A DNA stretch of 64,000 nucleotides. Source: Lates calcarifer (taxonomy: Eukaryota; Chordata; Actinopteri; Centropomidae). The translations under genes and the position numbers were made by a program. The notes beneath the pieces were generated by a model. The model ran no database searches. It was not told the DNA's origin and saw nothing but the letters and a program-made list of their open reading frames with translations. The stretch covers positions 11,347,234 to 11,411,233 of the forward strand of contig NC_066850.1 in assembly GCF_001640805.2 (NCBI RefSeq). Direction: 5' to 3'. Positions 11,740 to 24,059 of the stretch are shown in pieces (positions within the stretch are counted from its first letter, which is position 1; each line of letters begins with the position of its first letter).

Positions 11740-13721
11740 TGAAGCAGTGTTTCATGGGAGCTATATTTCCCTGTGCGGAACAGAACAGTAGTTCCTTAAA
11801 AAGCCAAATATTATTCTTGGCTCGCAGCCCGTTAAGTGCTAGCTCATTTGAAACTGCTTTGAATTTCAAAACCAAAACTATGAGCTGAGAGGGACTTTTG
11901 AGACTAAAATACTCTTAAATAATTCTTAAACAACATTTTTTTTATGGTTTATACAAATAGTAAAGGAATATCCAGTTGAATAATGTTGGCCGTGAGTGTA
12001 TTGGAGATATCTGCTGACCAATATAAAGGCTCTGTCTGATATGTTGCAGCATAACATTTCTCATAAACTATATATATTGCTAATGCAAAACAGTTACAGA
12101 CATGCATGTAATTCAAATGGTTGGTTTTCCAAAACAGGAAAAGAACAACTTCCCTAAAATTGTTTTAGCTGTCTCTGTTTTGTGCCTGTGCCACATTTCC
12201 CATGAATTTAGTCTGTTTCTGACCGTCCTTTATTGACACAGACAGCCTATAAATAGCGTTGGTCTCTCACTCTTTCCGGCTTTTACTAAAGATTCTGAAG
12301 GTTTTTGATTCACTCAAAAAGATCAGCACAAATTTTTCTCTTCTGTAACGTGAAGCAATCCAGTAAATCTCCTGCCAAAGTCAGCTACATGTAGTGCATA
12401 GGTCACAATCAGTCTTAACAACTGATTTCATTCATTTAACTCTTCAAAATTTAAGCCCTTATTCTAAACAGCATTTAAAACAAACATTTACATACAGATT
12501 GCTATCAGGTAATTTTAAAATCAGAACAGCTATCCAGAAAAACAGAGAAGATGTTATAAAATATGCAGAAATAACTTTTCCATCCATTTATACATATTTG
12601 ATATCTGTTATCTGACATTCACTCTAATGTCTGTAGAATTTGAATTCAAGTTTTGTATTTTCTGAGCAAAGTTGTCTGCAAAGCATGAGTTCATAAAGCA
12701 GATCTCTTAGTCCAAATAATAAAATCAATTATTTCAACTCAAATCATCAAACTCTGGCCTTGTCAGCAGCAGAGGTAATAATACTTTGACTACAGGTTCA
12801 AGGGTAACTTTATACCGTTTCCTCTGTGAGTTCCCTCTGTAGGTGTGCAGGCTCACAAAAATATCAAACTATTTTTATAGAATAGAACCACAAGAGTCCT
12901 TCGGTGGGTTTCCCCATGCATAGCACTAAATTAATCCTCCTGCAAGAGCTCGATGTGAGCAGTAACAGCAGCAAATTCAGCAAAGGCTCTTCTTTTTTTC
13001 TCCTTTTCCTCTAATCAGGTTCCCTTTTCTGTAAAGAAAATGAATTTGCATGAGAAGATCAGCAGGAAAAGAATCTTCTTATTCCTGCACACTGCCTCAG
13101 ATTGAGTGTCTGTATATTGTCTATTCATAAAATCCATATTTTAATATCTGGCATGTTTTTTCTTCTTTTTGGAAATATTCAGTTTCTCAGTTTTAGTCAG
13201 AAAGACATAAAGACATAGAGAGAGTGAGAGAGAGTGGAGGGCATGTAATTGTAAAACGTTATCCTTTTGTACATAGCATCGGTACGGGACTGAGGGACGG
13301 AGCCTATACTCTTTTTACACACACGTTGCCATGGAAACCAGCCCAGCAGCCAACCAGCTGCTGCAACAATCCAGAACCACCCCCCACCCCACAATCCCTC
13401 CTCCTCTACCTCCTCCCAGCCATTTTTTTTACACACACATGAGCCCCCTTCCTCCATCCATATTGCATACCAGCACGCACATCTTTATAAGATGACCACT
13501 GAGGGTTTTTATAGTTTTAAAAAAACCTACAAATTAAATTAAGAAGGAAATGCACACACACATGCATTCACCTTCCACCTGAATACACCACACACACACA
13601 CACACCTAAGCGCACACTTGCAGTGCAGCGAGCTGATGCATAACCAGACTGTGACACAGCCATGCAGCAGAATGGAGAACACAACAGGAAATGAGTCAGC
13701 TGTTTCAGAGCCCAAAAGAAA

Positions 13722-13752
<31 letters not shown>

Positions 13753-14460
13753 TAACCACAACATCCAAAGGCAGGTGAGGTGAGATCAGCCTGAGTGTAA
13801 AAATTTTGCTGCTGGTGCAAACATGAGAGAAGTGAAAATTGGCCGGTTTGTGACCACAAAAACACGTGCACGCAAAATAGAGCAGGGTAATTGCATATGC
13901 TTTGCGTTAAACCTCTGGGCAGAGCACTTCTGTGTGCAACACAATACTACACAATACACTGTAGGAGGACAAGTGGTGGTGTGAGGAGGAGTGAGGATGT
14001 GTGTGCAACAGAAATAAAAAGAAAACAGATAAATAACAGTAAAGTATTAGATACATAAATAATTAATTATAGGCAACATACTTGTCACTGTTACTTAACA
14101 AAAGTAATATACCACAATGTAACAATATTACATTACTAGCAAAAGCAAAAGCTTACATGACACAAAAATGTGAGCTGTTGCTTGTTGTTAGTTGTTGCTA
14201 TGCAGTAGATAACGATTGGTTCCTAGGGAGCTAATTGTGAATTCTTCATTAAAACTCAGTATCTATGTGTTAATCAGGAGTGACTTATGAAGTAAGTGAA
14301 TGTGATTCATTAATACAGTTTCTCCCAGTCTGTTCTTCAGAAACTATTCATTAATGATTCATTAATTATCAGGTCATTCCTGATTCATTCCTCACTTGTT
14401 CCTCAGTAACTCCATACTGTAAAGGACTGGACGAGTTATTTAGATAATTTAAAGTACAAA
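11740..14460. other. intergenic DNA
   Basis: No gene recognised. It includes short CA runs (13420-13610) and a (GAAA)n tract (13715-13752). Frames in 13197-13871 are translations of these simple repeats. Confidence 0.7.
13715..13752. repeat. (GAAA)n microsatellite
   Basis: Near-perfect GAAA/AAGA tetranucleotide run. Confidence 0.9.
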
Positions 14461-14639
14461 TCTGTGGGGTGACGTCATGCAGTTAGCGGAAAGTCATCCT
14501 CCCCAGGAGCATTTCTTCCACTTGTGCACAAATGCGGCTGCAGGGCTACCAGGACCTCTTGGAGGATCTTGGCATCTCTCTAGGCTGTTAAAAAAAATTT
14601 TAAAATGTAAAAAATAATAAAAAGGAAGTGCTCTGGTCG

Positions 14640-15215
14640 GTTGTGGTTTTTTGCTGCCACTACCTTCCAATGCTACTCGTGGCCCCTGTCCCCAGCTTCG
14701 TAGTCTGGGTGTTGGGCAAATGGCAAGTAAGTAGAGAGATGGTCATGCGTGCACTAACCGTAGCCCCACCCCTGCAGTACCACATCTGTGGAGGAAGCTT
14801 TTCAGGTCACAGATACCGTTCACTAGGTTAGGTGTGTTTTGAGACCATGCGAGATCCCACTATCAGCTCATCTGAAGCCAGAGCACATGAAGTGCCTGGC
14901 AAACCAGTCTCTTCTCTTCCTGGCCTTTTCTTCCAGCATCTCCCTCATGCAGCTCTCGAGGTACTTCATTCAGCATGTCATTTCTCTCTCCCTATGAGAC
15001 CAATTCTCCTGCTTCTCCTTGTGGATCTCCAGGAGAACCTGCTGCAACTGGGTCAGATGGCTGTCCAGCTGCTCCTCTGTGGTCTTCTGGCCAGCTTTAC
15101 GGTTACACAAGTGACTTGAAACAGTGTCCGCGTCAAGGCAAGCTGTTCCCTGTATTTGTTTACCAGTTGACCAGGTGACTGTGTAACAGTGTACCCTCTG
15201 TGACTGATGTGTCAT
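14640..15215 (-). pseudogene. decayed coding-like stretch, unidentified (possibly transposon-derived)
   Basis: Seen: this stretch is more GC-rich than its surroundings. The minus strand holds a charged, coiled-coil-like frame around 14970-15110 (TTEEQLDSHLTQLQQVLLEI, then HKEKQENWSHRERE), followed after a stop and frame change by MKYLESCMREMLEEKARKRR. Such helical tails occur in transposon-encoded Myb/SANT-type proteins and in many others, so the origin is not assigned. Stops and shifts show it is not functional. It directly adjoins the DIRS relic and may be a separate insertion. Confidence 0.3.
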
Positions 15216-15239
15216 GGCGAGCCTATGAGGGTCCTGTTA

Positions 15240-16160
15240 GCATTAAATTGTTAGCAGAGACGAGTTCCCAGTTTCACAGTCCAGACCCCTCAGTGCTTCC
15301 GATTCTGTTCCACCAGTGGACAGCAGCTTATATGAAGTCTGCAAACGGGCTGCATCCAAGTTGGGGATACAGTGGCCAGCAGCCCAGAGAGAGACCTGTA
15401 TGACGTTAAGAGGCTCCCACCAGCCCAGCCGCCAGTGAAACAACTTCTGCCGGCAGTGCTTGCCTGCATGAGGGAAGTGAGCAGGTACTGGTCTAACCCG
15501 TTCAAGAGTAAGCTTCCCACCAAAAGCTACTCTAAGCTGGAGATCCACAGGATGGGGGAACTGGGGCTGGCCGAACCCCCAGTGGTGGAGCTTTCAGTGG
15601 TTTGTCACCTCCATCCCAACTGTCACTCTCTCTAAGCCTCCAGCAACGTCTCTCTCCCCAGCAAAATGGAACACCTCACTGCTTATGCTTTCCAAACGAT
15701 GTATAATATATGCAGCACAGTCAGTGTGCTCTCTGAATGCTATGACACTAGTCTGCGTACTAGGCAGAAATTCTGGAGGAGATGGGCACCAGCTGGACAC
15801 TGGGTCACCTAACCTGGCTCTCTGGGATGAGATCTGCGTAGTAAACAACCTCATCCTGTATTCCTTACGTGGAGCAGTACAGGGTTGTGGTCGGGTGATG
15901 GGGCTCGCAGTTGCAGGGAAGAGAGCTCTATGGCCTGAGCGATGCACAAAAGGCAGAGGTCATGGACGCTGCTTATGACCCCACCAAAGGTCTTTTTGGT
16001 CTGGCTCTGGAGAAGATGAAGAAAACCAGCACCCTCAGAAAGCAAGAGGGCGAAGCCTTTGCTGACCTAGGAAGCATGGAATCTGTCATTGACACCATTC
16101 AGAGTGCAAGGGCCTCCTCCACTCGTTCTCTTTACGGTGCAAAGTGGCAGATTTTTTAGG
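15240..16160 (+). pseudogene. DIRS-like retrotransposon gag-like ORF, decayed
   Basis: Seen: plus-strand frames read in order LLPAVLACMREVSRYWSNPF (frame at 15372-15635), then GAVQGCGRVMGLAVAGKRAL (frame at 15685-15978), then YGLSDAQKAEVMDAAYDPTK followed by GLFGLALEKMK (frame at 15911-16159). They need at least two frameshifts, near 15720 and 15910, plus a stop. Known: the block RGAVQGCGRVMGLAV...LSGLSD...GLFGPA is characteristic of the first ORF of teleost DIRS-type (tyrosine recombinase) retrotransposons, the family from which the LAP2alpha-specific domain was captured. Minus-strand frames here are shadows. It is a dead relic. Confidence 0.7.
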
Positions 16161-16189
16161 AATAGTGTGACTCTAGGCATATCATTCCT

Positions 16190-16500
16190 TTTCAGTGTTC
16201 AGTGACCTGTTGACCTGCTGTATTTCCTGCAGGAGTTGGTTGAGAAGGGGAAGGCCTTTTTTTTCTACAGTCAAAGTGTACTTAGCGGCCATCTCAGCAT
16301 GTTGTGTGGGCTTTGGAAGTAAGCCGGTGGGGAAACATTCTTTGGTCTGTTGTTTCATGAAGGATGCCACAAGCTCCCAGTTTCCAGGCCACTGGTTCCT
16401 CTGTGGGATCCTGTCAGTGGTGCTAGGCACATTATTTCATCACCCATTTGAGCCTATGGAGGCTGTAGGGATGAAGTTTTTTTTTTTTTTCCAAAGTCTG
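16190..16500 (+). pseudogene. DIRS-like tyrosine recombinase fragment
   Basis: Seen: the plus frame includes STVKVYLAAISACCVGFGSK, PVGKHSLVCCFMKDA and HHPFEPMEAVGMK before a poly-T tract. Known: 'GR.FST.KVYLAAISA...VG.H.LV.RFMKGA...HPFEP' is the N-terminal core-binding part of fish DIRS tyrosine recombinases. It lies only about 30 bases after the gag-like relic, although a complete DIRS element has a reverse transcriptase, RNase H and methyltransferase region as well. This points to a large internal deletion. The catalytic domain (R-H-R-Y residues) is absent. Confidence 0.7.
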
Positions 16501-16886
16501 TAAGATACTGATGAGTCTAGTGCAAAGATGCAAAGATGTCTCTGTGGGTTTTACAGGCTCCTTTTCTGCAGTTTTGTTCTGAAAGAACCTAAAGGCATAT
16601 CAGAAGTTGATGACGGTGGCAGTCGGACATCTGATATTGGATAAAAGTTCTGGATCAGCCAGATATACTGGCCCGGTCTTAGTTTGTTATGCATGCTAAT
16701 GTGTCATCTGTGACTCTGGTGAGGTTTTCAGTTTCACTGACACAGCAAGGAAAAGGAGAGCTGCGTTTGATCGACCTTCCATAGATGCCCCCCCACTCCC
16801 CCACAGCCCCAACCATCAACACGGGTCTGGTCTCACATTACTGACAGCGCTGCCGCTCAGGGCCAAGCTCACTCCCGCAGTGCTAA

Positions 16887-16901
16887 GCCCCCTCTGGTGT
16901 C
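16887..16901 (-). promoter_or_regulatory. CTCF-like motif (minus orientation)
   Basis: GCCCCCTCTGGTGTC on the plus strand is the reverse orientation of the CTCF core (CCACCAGAGGGGGC type) with one mismatch. Confidence 0.3.
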
Positions 16902-18269
16902 ACTTTCTATGATAGAACAACCTGAGATTATTGTCCCTGATCATCTCCTCGTTTTCTTTTGCAAACCGTTGAAGTGGCTGATGGATCCACTTCAAACATC
17001 TAACTGTGTGAAGTGAGGTCAGACTGTGACTTTGTGTTGGTTTGGTGACTCTTGTGGTTCAGAGGTGGAAAGTAACTATATTAACTCATTTACTGAAGTA
17101 CTGTTCTTCAAAGTTAGAGGTACCTTTAAAAATTTAAATTTAGGAAAATAGATAGATAGTTTTACATTCAGGTCCCATTATTGGCTTGAAGCATCAAGAG
17201 ACTGTCCACTGCTCGAGGGAAGAAACTGTTTTTCAGTCTGTCCGTGCTCGAATTGTCCTCAGTCTGCCTGAGGGAAGAAGTGGAGAAAGATGACTAAAAT
17301 CCTTCATCAGATTAAAATATAGAGTTAAAAATTACCAACATCTAAACAGTGTATTCTAAAAATGAGGCTTAAAACTGGATAAAAAATCAGTATTGAGGCT
17401 TCTGGCAACCTTAACGCTGATGCATGAGCAGAGTGGATATGACGCCATTGACCAGCGACCAATTGAAACAGACTGCCTTTATTCAAATTATTGATTTCTC
17501 TAGGTTTGAAAATAGCTGGAAACATCTGGGATAATGTGAGTACATGACTTAACAAATTATTTATCATGGGTTTATTTGTTTATGAACATTTTAATGCAGA
17601 AATGTTGCATATTATACCTTTAACATTTAAAATACAAGATTTTTAATTGAGTATTTTTCCATTTTGGTCTTATGTCCTTCATCCAAGAGAAGAAACCACT
17701 TTGGAGATAAGACTCTCCTCTGGTTTAAATTACACCCAGATTAAGAACTTTAATTCAATGGGAGCGACAATATCTTAGATCAATTTGGCTATTTATTAAA
17801 AATCATTGTCATCCACCTCTGCTATGAGGCAGTTCAATTGATTACATACTGTATGTATCATATGGATACACTGGAAAACAAAGGGAAAACTTTAAGATGG
17901 AATCAATTCCCATTAGAAATATCAATGCAGTTTCATTTAAGTGTGAATATTTTATTAAAGTATCAGGGCCAACCTTAGATTTTTTGGGGCCCTCTCATTT
18001 TATTGTTTTTAGATAAAACAAATAAATATATGCAAATGTGCTAGAGTTATCTCAACAACTAATTTGCACAATGGTGTTTTTTAAATGTCAGTGTTAATTA
18101 ATGTGCTCTTTCCAGTAAAAATAAACAAACACAAAACAAACATACACTGGCAACTATATCAGAAATAAACAGCTACATTTTATCCCCTGTTATCTCAGCC
18201 TATGGAGTCCCTTGGGTATGGAAGCCCATTTCTGCAAATCTGATGTTAGAAAAAAAGATACTGTAAGTC

Positions 18270-18550
18270 ATTATAATGAGAAACTTTCTGGTCAAAATAA
18301 TAACACTTATTTCGTAATAATCACTTAGTAAGTCAAACTAATGACTTGGTATATCGAAATAATGACTTAACTCAAGATACTGTCCTATACCTCAAAATAA
18401 TATCAGTGTGATTAGTTGGTATCAACTTATTTCAAAATAATGACATTGTATCTCAAAATAATGACTTAGTAGCACAAAATAATGAATAGGTATCTCAAAA
18501 TAATGACTTCATATGTCAGAATAATGAGAAACTTTCTCAAAACAATGACC
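18270..18550. repeat. minisatellite, unit approx. CTCAAAATAATGACTTAGTA
   Basis: About ten diverged copies of a 19-23 base unit containing AAATAATGACTT and TATCTCA. A weaker relative (TCTCAAGATAA, GAGATAATGA) lies at 36780-36880. Copies are too diverged and too tightly packed to be a CRISPR array, and the DNA is eukaryotic. Confidence 0.8.
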
Positions 18551-19719
18551 AGTCTAGTTGAAAGTCCATCACATTCCTGCTAAAGGCAGTAAAAATGTTC
18601 CTGTGTTAGAGTGTCAAAAGATGTTCAGAGGATCTGTTTACATCCAGATCATTTTCATGCACTTATTGTCTGTTCAGAGTAGATGTTGAGGTTTCTTAGC
18701 AACTTCCTCTTGTAAGACCTGATGCAACCTTGGAAACAAACCAACAAAAATCCTCTTTCAGGATTTTTGTAGAGTTTAGTGTCCTGTTTTTTAAGTCAGC
18801 ATTTAGTAATTTTTTCTACCCTGTTTTTATGTTTGAAACAGAACTCTCAGGAAGGTGTCAAGTCAGTCTTAGGGCTCAAGGATATACCCTCCTTTTAAAA
18901 AAGAAAATGTAATCTATTTTCTATTGTAGATTATATCAAACTCAGGTAACAGCTCTACATATCCATCAGCCCCACCTAGAGAAGCTCTGGTGCAAATTAT
19001 CAAACTCTGCAGGAATACTAAAACTCACTTACTGGATTTCTACATTTTTGTATGAATATATTAAAGCAGCCCTTCCCTTGTTTCATTTTATGGATGAGAT
19101 AAAGGTGTTAATAAATCATAAAACCAATGTTGAAACTGCAAAATGAGGAAAGGTCTGTGGATCTTTTTTTAGCATTTCCTGTGTCAAATTATTCAACGTG
19201 AATTCCCGTGTAGGCAGACAGCTCGGCCAACTCCTAATTATACATTTCTTTTTTTTTCTTTTTCAAATTGCCTCCCATGCCGCCCACCCGCAGTACTCAA
19301 ACACACTTCTTTCTTCCCACATCAGTCCTGTTGTGTCCCAGTACTCTCTGCTGTCTCTGTTCAAAGCACCAATTTATTTCCATTTTTATCATTTCATCCA
19401 TTCCCCCAATGATAACATCAATGAATGCATTACCTTTTGAAAGAGAGATGAAGGGAGCAAAAAGAGATGAATTTATACTCTCCCTCTGCTGCTCTCTCTC
19501 TCTCCACGTATCAGATGTATGCCTCGCTTGGTCGAGCCAGGCATATGGAAATGGAGCCGTAGCAGATGGGGGGGGGGGTGTCCCACAGGCAGTCCAGATG
19601 ACTAATGAATAATGAACAATAGAGAGGAAACTGGTCTGTCGTATAAACAGAGGTGTGATGTTCAAGATAGGCCACCGTTCAGCCCCTGCTAAACATTAAT
19701 CAATACTGAATTGTGTCTC

Positions 19720-19930
19720 AGTGTCTGAATCACACGAGCGCAGCATCAATTTGCCTCCACTCAGACGTCTATTAGCTTATCAAAAGCTCAGGCAGCGCAT
19801 AATTTATGAGACATGCCTTGCTGGATTCAGATTGCGATCTGTTGATGCAGGGGATACATGCATTTCTCAGTGCAATTCATTAGAAATAAAGACAGATTAT
19901 TCCCAAAGGGCAGGAATGCAGAGAAGTTTG
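19720..19930. other. candidate conserved non-coding element
   Basis: Seen: about 200 bases of balanced, non-repetitive sequence with homeodomain-like and POU-like words (TTAGCTTATC, GCATAATTTATG, GATACATGCATTT) in otherwise AT-rich, repeat-laden DNA. An open frame covers it but has no family signature. Inferred only from texture; conservation was not tested. Confidence 0.25.
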
Positions 19931-21068
19931 GAGGAGTGGGGACTATTCATGCAGAGCAAGCTGGTTTAAAATGATGCTCTTTGAATTTCTAGGACTGTTT
20001 TTTTTTGGATTTGTTGTTTTTGTTATTCCTGTGGATACTGGCCAAATGTGGAGGATCTCATGGAGAGATTCCATTGGAGGTACTGAATTATGCAGTTTGC
20101 TCAGAATCTACTATGAAACAGCGGCAGAATATAAGGTTGTCTTATATTTGAGCTGCCATTTTGAACAATGTTTTCCAACACATGTAAAACAAACAGTGTA
20201 GAGCACGCACATCTAAAAAACAAACAAGCAAACAAAAAAAACCTTCAGTAAACATACTGTAGGCCAAAAAAATGCCAATCAACATTTGTCAAATAAAGAT
20301 AAATACCAAGAAAAACAATGTTCAAAAACATTGCTATGGTTTGTAATGCCATGTGAAGGTCTTTATTACAGGAAAAAAGTAAAATAAAGCCTATAAAATA
20401 ACACTAGTTAAACAACCTCAGACTATCACTTAACCCTAGTTTCATGTGATGACATCCAAGCCATCTACATTTGTTGACTGAAGACAATTAGATGTGGCTC
20501 AAAGCTCTGAAAAAGCCTGTGAAGGACTTATGTTACTGTTCCCAAAACCAGGCTGAAAACCATCCTCTATACTCAAATACTTTAATCTTTTCCGCTAAAA
20601 TTTGTACATTCTGCTTCCACTTCCACTGTTTTCATGCAAATACATTTATGAAGATGTGATAAGATTACATAGCTGTTCAGGCACTGGTAATTCCACTTCA
20701 TTCTTTATTTTGGCCTGTAACAGTTAGTAGCGGTTTAGCATGAATGCTTTATTTACAGTAGAAGCAGAAGCAGGATCCACACCATTAAATTGTATTAAAA
20801 ATTGGGTTTTTAGCAGCCTTAATCACATTTTCTCTTTTTCTATTCGACAGCTTTTCCCCCCGGTGTAAACATATAACCTTATTTTTGCAATATTTGCACT
20901 TTATATTTCAAATTTACAGTATTCCCACTCAGGTTTTTGTTATATTAAAACAAATACTGGTGGATGAAAATGCACCCACTAACTTGAACGTTGCAGTTAC
21001 TTTTCAGCTTGCTGGTTGTTACCCCCACTTTTGCATAAAAGCCTAACCAAGCCTATGTGCATCCATTG

Positions 21069-21080
21069 CCACTAGGGGGC
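21069..21080 (+). promoter_or_regulatory. CTCF-like motif
   Basis: CCACTAGGGGGC matches the CTCF core consensus closely. It lies between the two genes. Confidence 0.4.
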
Positions 21081-23600
21081 CCCCAAACGAGCAGATTCCA
21101 GATGCCTTCTCTTCATTTTTTCTTCATATTTCATATTTATTCAACTATTTTCATGTAATATTTTTACTGTTTTTATATATGTTTTTTCTCCAAGAGGCTA
21201 ACAGTTCTGTTTCCATGAGTTTTATTTCTGCGGCATGTTTTCGTGACATTGATCATCCAGGTTATAAAGGAAAAATGTATTAATTATTCTTATTAATTAT
21301 AGAAATGATCATCTGGAGGTGAGAGTCATTACATATTATACAGTATATAATTTCATTTCCACTCCAGTTTTGTCTTTTCAGATGTGGTTTTAAAATTGCA
21401 TATAAATAACAGTATCATCTGCATAATAATAATTATATTTGACCCCCCCCCCCCAACCTTAAGAGATGATTTTCTTCCTTCTTCATTTTTTTTTTACTCT
21501 GCTGGAAAAAATTACTCTGCTCTTGCCGTCTCTCTGCTCACACTTCTAACCCACAGCTCCCCTGCAACAAGTTCACACATTCTCTGTCTTGTGCTACAAG
21601 GCATCAAGTTGTACTGTATAGACGAGGCAGGTTGAGAGAAACTGGCTACAACAGAGGAGAGAAAAAAAGCAACACTTCATCAAAAAAAAGAAACTTGTGA
21701 GAGGCTGCAAGAAGCGAAACGCTGATAAAATCTAACAGTGTTTTTAGAAAGGGGGGATTTAGTGAAGAGCTTGAAGTAGTTCAGTGGCAAGCTGAGATCG
21801 AGCCTCGTCTTCATCTCGTCCAATTGTTCTCTCTTTTTTTGAGCCTTTAAACACTTTGTGCGTGAGTGTGTTACAGTGACCTAGATTTCAAGTCTGCAGT
21901 GCAATGCAAGTGATGGTGTGTGTGTGTATGTGTGTATGTGAAAGAGACAGCTCAGTCTTTGGTTAACCATACACCCCGCCTTCCCCCCACATCCACTCAT
22001 ACCCACACACACTCACACACACTGAAATTACCTTCATACACCTGTGAACTGTCACACACTCAGTGTTTTGAGGGTCATTTGTGTTTTGTCTTGTTGTGTC
22101 CTCAATAGATTTTTAGGCCAAAACCAATTGTGAATCAGTTTGTCACAACCTTAATTCTTTGTTGCATCCTTGTTTTCTACATTCTGTTTATTGTCAGCCA
22201 TGATTGATTACAGCTTCCACTTTCTGATTAGTTAGATGAATCTATGTAATGATGATTGATGTAAAAAGGTTTGGATTTCTTACTGAGAGTTGACAGTTTA
22301 TTGTTGCATCACCTGTTTTTTATTATCTTTGGCAGATCTAGAGAAACATATTTGTCTCATTTAGTGAATTATATCAAATTCAAAAGGTTTTATTGGTCGT
22401 CTATGTCTGAAAGTGTGGGAGAATTCATTAATTTCCATTTGCAATGCCAGTGTGTTGACACATGTTTAGATTTTAATGACTTCAAACAAGTTTTACCTGG
22501 TGTGACAAGTTCTAATAAATCCTAAAAGGCTTTAAAAGGCCAGGTTTTAACAGACTGTACAGAAAAAACTATGCATGATTAGAAAATAATATGTTTACTC
22601 TAAGTCATCCAAATTAGGGTAGCATTTAATTTACTTGATGCATTTTTTCTGTATTGGTTGGGGTTGCAGTTGGATCCTGCCAGTGCTTGTTGGCTCTGGA
22701 AATTGCTTCACTTCCCAGATCCATATCTTTCATAAATGTCCTAATATTGTCCTTCTGTTTTGCCATAGTATAATTTTATTGTTCACTGGACATAGAAGTC
22801 ATCCACTGTTGGTTTTCCTGAGGTTCCTTCCCTTTTTCCCTTGTTGAAGAACGGTATTTGTGGGGAGTTAAACCTTTATTCAAACCGAGGGTCCAAGGAT
22901 AGAGGATGTTGTATCTTGTACAGATTTATAATCTGAATTTGGGCTGTATAAATGAAACTGACATGACTTCATATCACCATGGTATTGTTGTAGCTACATA
23001 CAAAAGAAAAAGTAGGTCTGTGTTTGAACCACCCTTTCTAAAGTGTGTCTGACGTCAGTTTAATACACTCCCAGCTGAGGTAGGTGATAACGGGTGGAGC
23101 ATAAGCGTATTGTTGCTATTGTTACCCACAGTTTAATGTAGCATGTAAACTGATTTAGATCTGAGGTTAAACTGATGGTCAGTGTCTGATGTATCCTGAC
23201 CCATTTGCACAATTAAGTGTACTTTTAACAGGCCTGTAACACATTTCAGTGGATTTAATGTGGGTTTAGAGCAGATAAGTGGTAATTAAAATGTCTTATA
23301 CTGCAGTTATTATGAGGCGCTTCATCTATGGAGTTAGAGGTGTTTTAACACTCACATTTACATATTAATGTTGATAGATTTGCACTATCCCTGACAAATT
23401 AAGTAAATGCAGATAGAAACGTGGCAAGCTTTATGTTTGCCACTGTGCCATATTGAACGATATATTGCCATATCATTCAGCTTGACTCTGAGCTAAGTCT
23501 CTGTATGTATTGATTATTGCATAAAAGATAGTGACATCATGCCCTGAATCCTTGGTTAATGTTGTAGACTTTGTTTTTCAACAGGAAACTTTATCAAAGT
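21081..23600. other. intergenic DNA
   Basis: No gene recognised. It contains a poly-C tract near 21443 and short GT/CA runs at 21915-22020. Open frames are unsupported. Confidence 0.7.
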
Positions 23601-23609
23601 AAACATTAA

Positions 23610-23972
23610 ACCACGGGACAATGATACAGGAAGCCATGATGGTGATGATAAAAGATGAAGCTCAAGTTTGTTAGCATTAACAGCTGTTTACTTACCAGTC
23701 TAGAAGTGAGTTCAGCATCAAAATGGAGGGAAACGTAATCCAAACAATGCAATTTTGACTCTTGCCTCTATTTCTAGCAGTTGTTTTCTTTGCCACTGAA
23801 TGTGGTTTCTTGCTGAGACCAGGTGGTGGTGGTGATGGTCACTTGCTGAGAGATACATAGGTATTTTTGACATAACATCAAAACTGTTGTTTCTTCACAT
23901 TGTGTTGATAATTTTAGTAATTTTTTTAAAAGTTTTAAACTAAAATACTTACATATAGCACCTTTTAAGACA
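23610..23972 (-). mobile_element. interspersed repeat ('AAACTAAAATACTTACATATAG' family), copy 1
   Basis: Seen: ACATAACATCAAAACTGTTG followed by TTTTAAACTAAAATACTTAC and ATATAGCACCTTTTA. The second copy at 28395-28785 has the same order: ATAACATCAAAGCTGTTGTT, then TTAAACTAAAATACTTGCAT and ATAGCATCT. GTTAGCATTAACAGC and TTCAGCATCAAA here recur reverse-complemented near 47600. Known: reverse-complemented AAGGTGCTATATGTAAGTAT is a frequent teleost repeat motif. The class of the element is not determined. Confidence 0.6.
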
Positions 23973-24059
23973 ATGTGGTCCACAACAAGTAAGCATTTCT
24001 GGCAGAAAGCCTTGAAGGCTAACTTCTCCCACTGCCACTTCAACTTGCCAAACACGCAA

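Larger units (their letters stand above)
16500..21060. other. intergenic DNA downstream of the DIRS relic
   Basis: No gene recognised. It holds a CTCF-like motif (16887-16901), a short remnant of the GTACTTAAG-type MITE (about 17063-17130), a possible unclassified repeat ending GCATATTATACCTTTA (about 17290-17625), an AATAATGACTT minisatellite (18270-18550) and a possible conserved block (19720-19930). Confidence 0.65.

Noticed and set aside
15243..15947. Minus-strand frames of 101 and 117 codons
   Set aside because: They are shadows of the DIRS gag-like relic, whose recognisable protein blocks are on the plus strand.
18270..18550. CRISPR-like array
   Set aside because: Units are diverged and contiguous without unique spacers, and the DNA is vertebrate.
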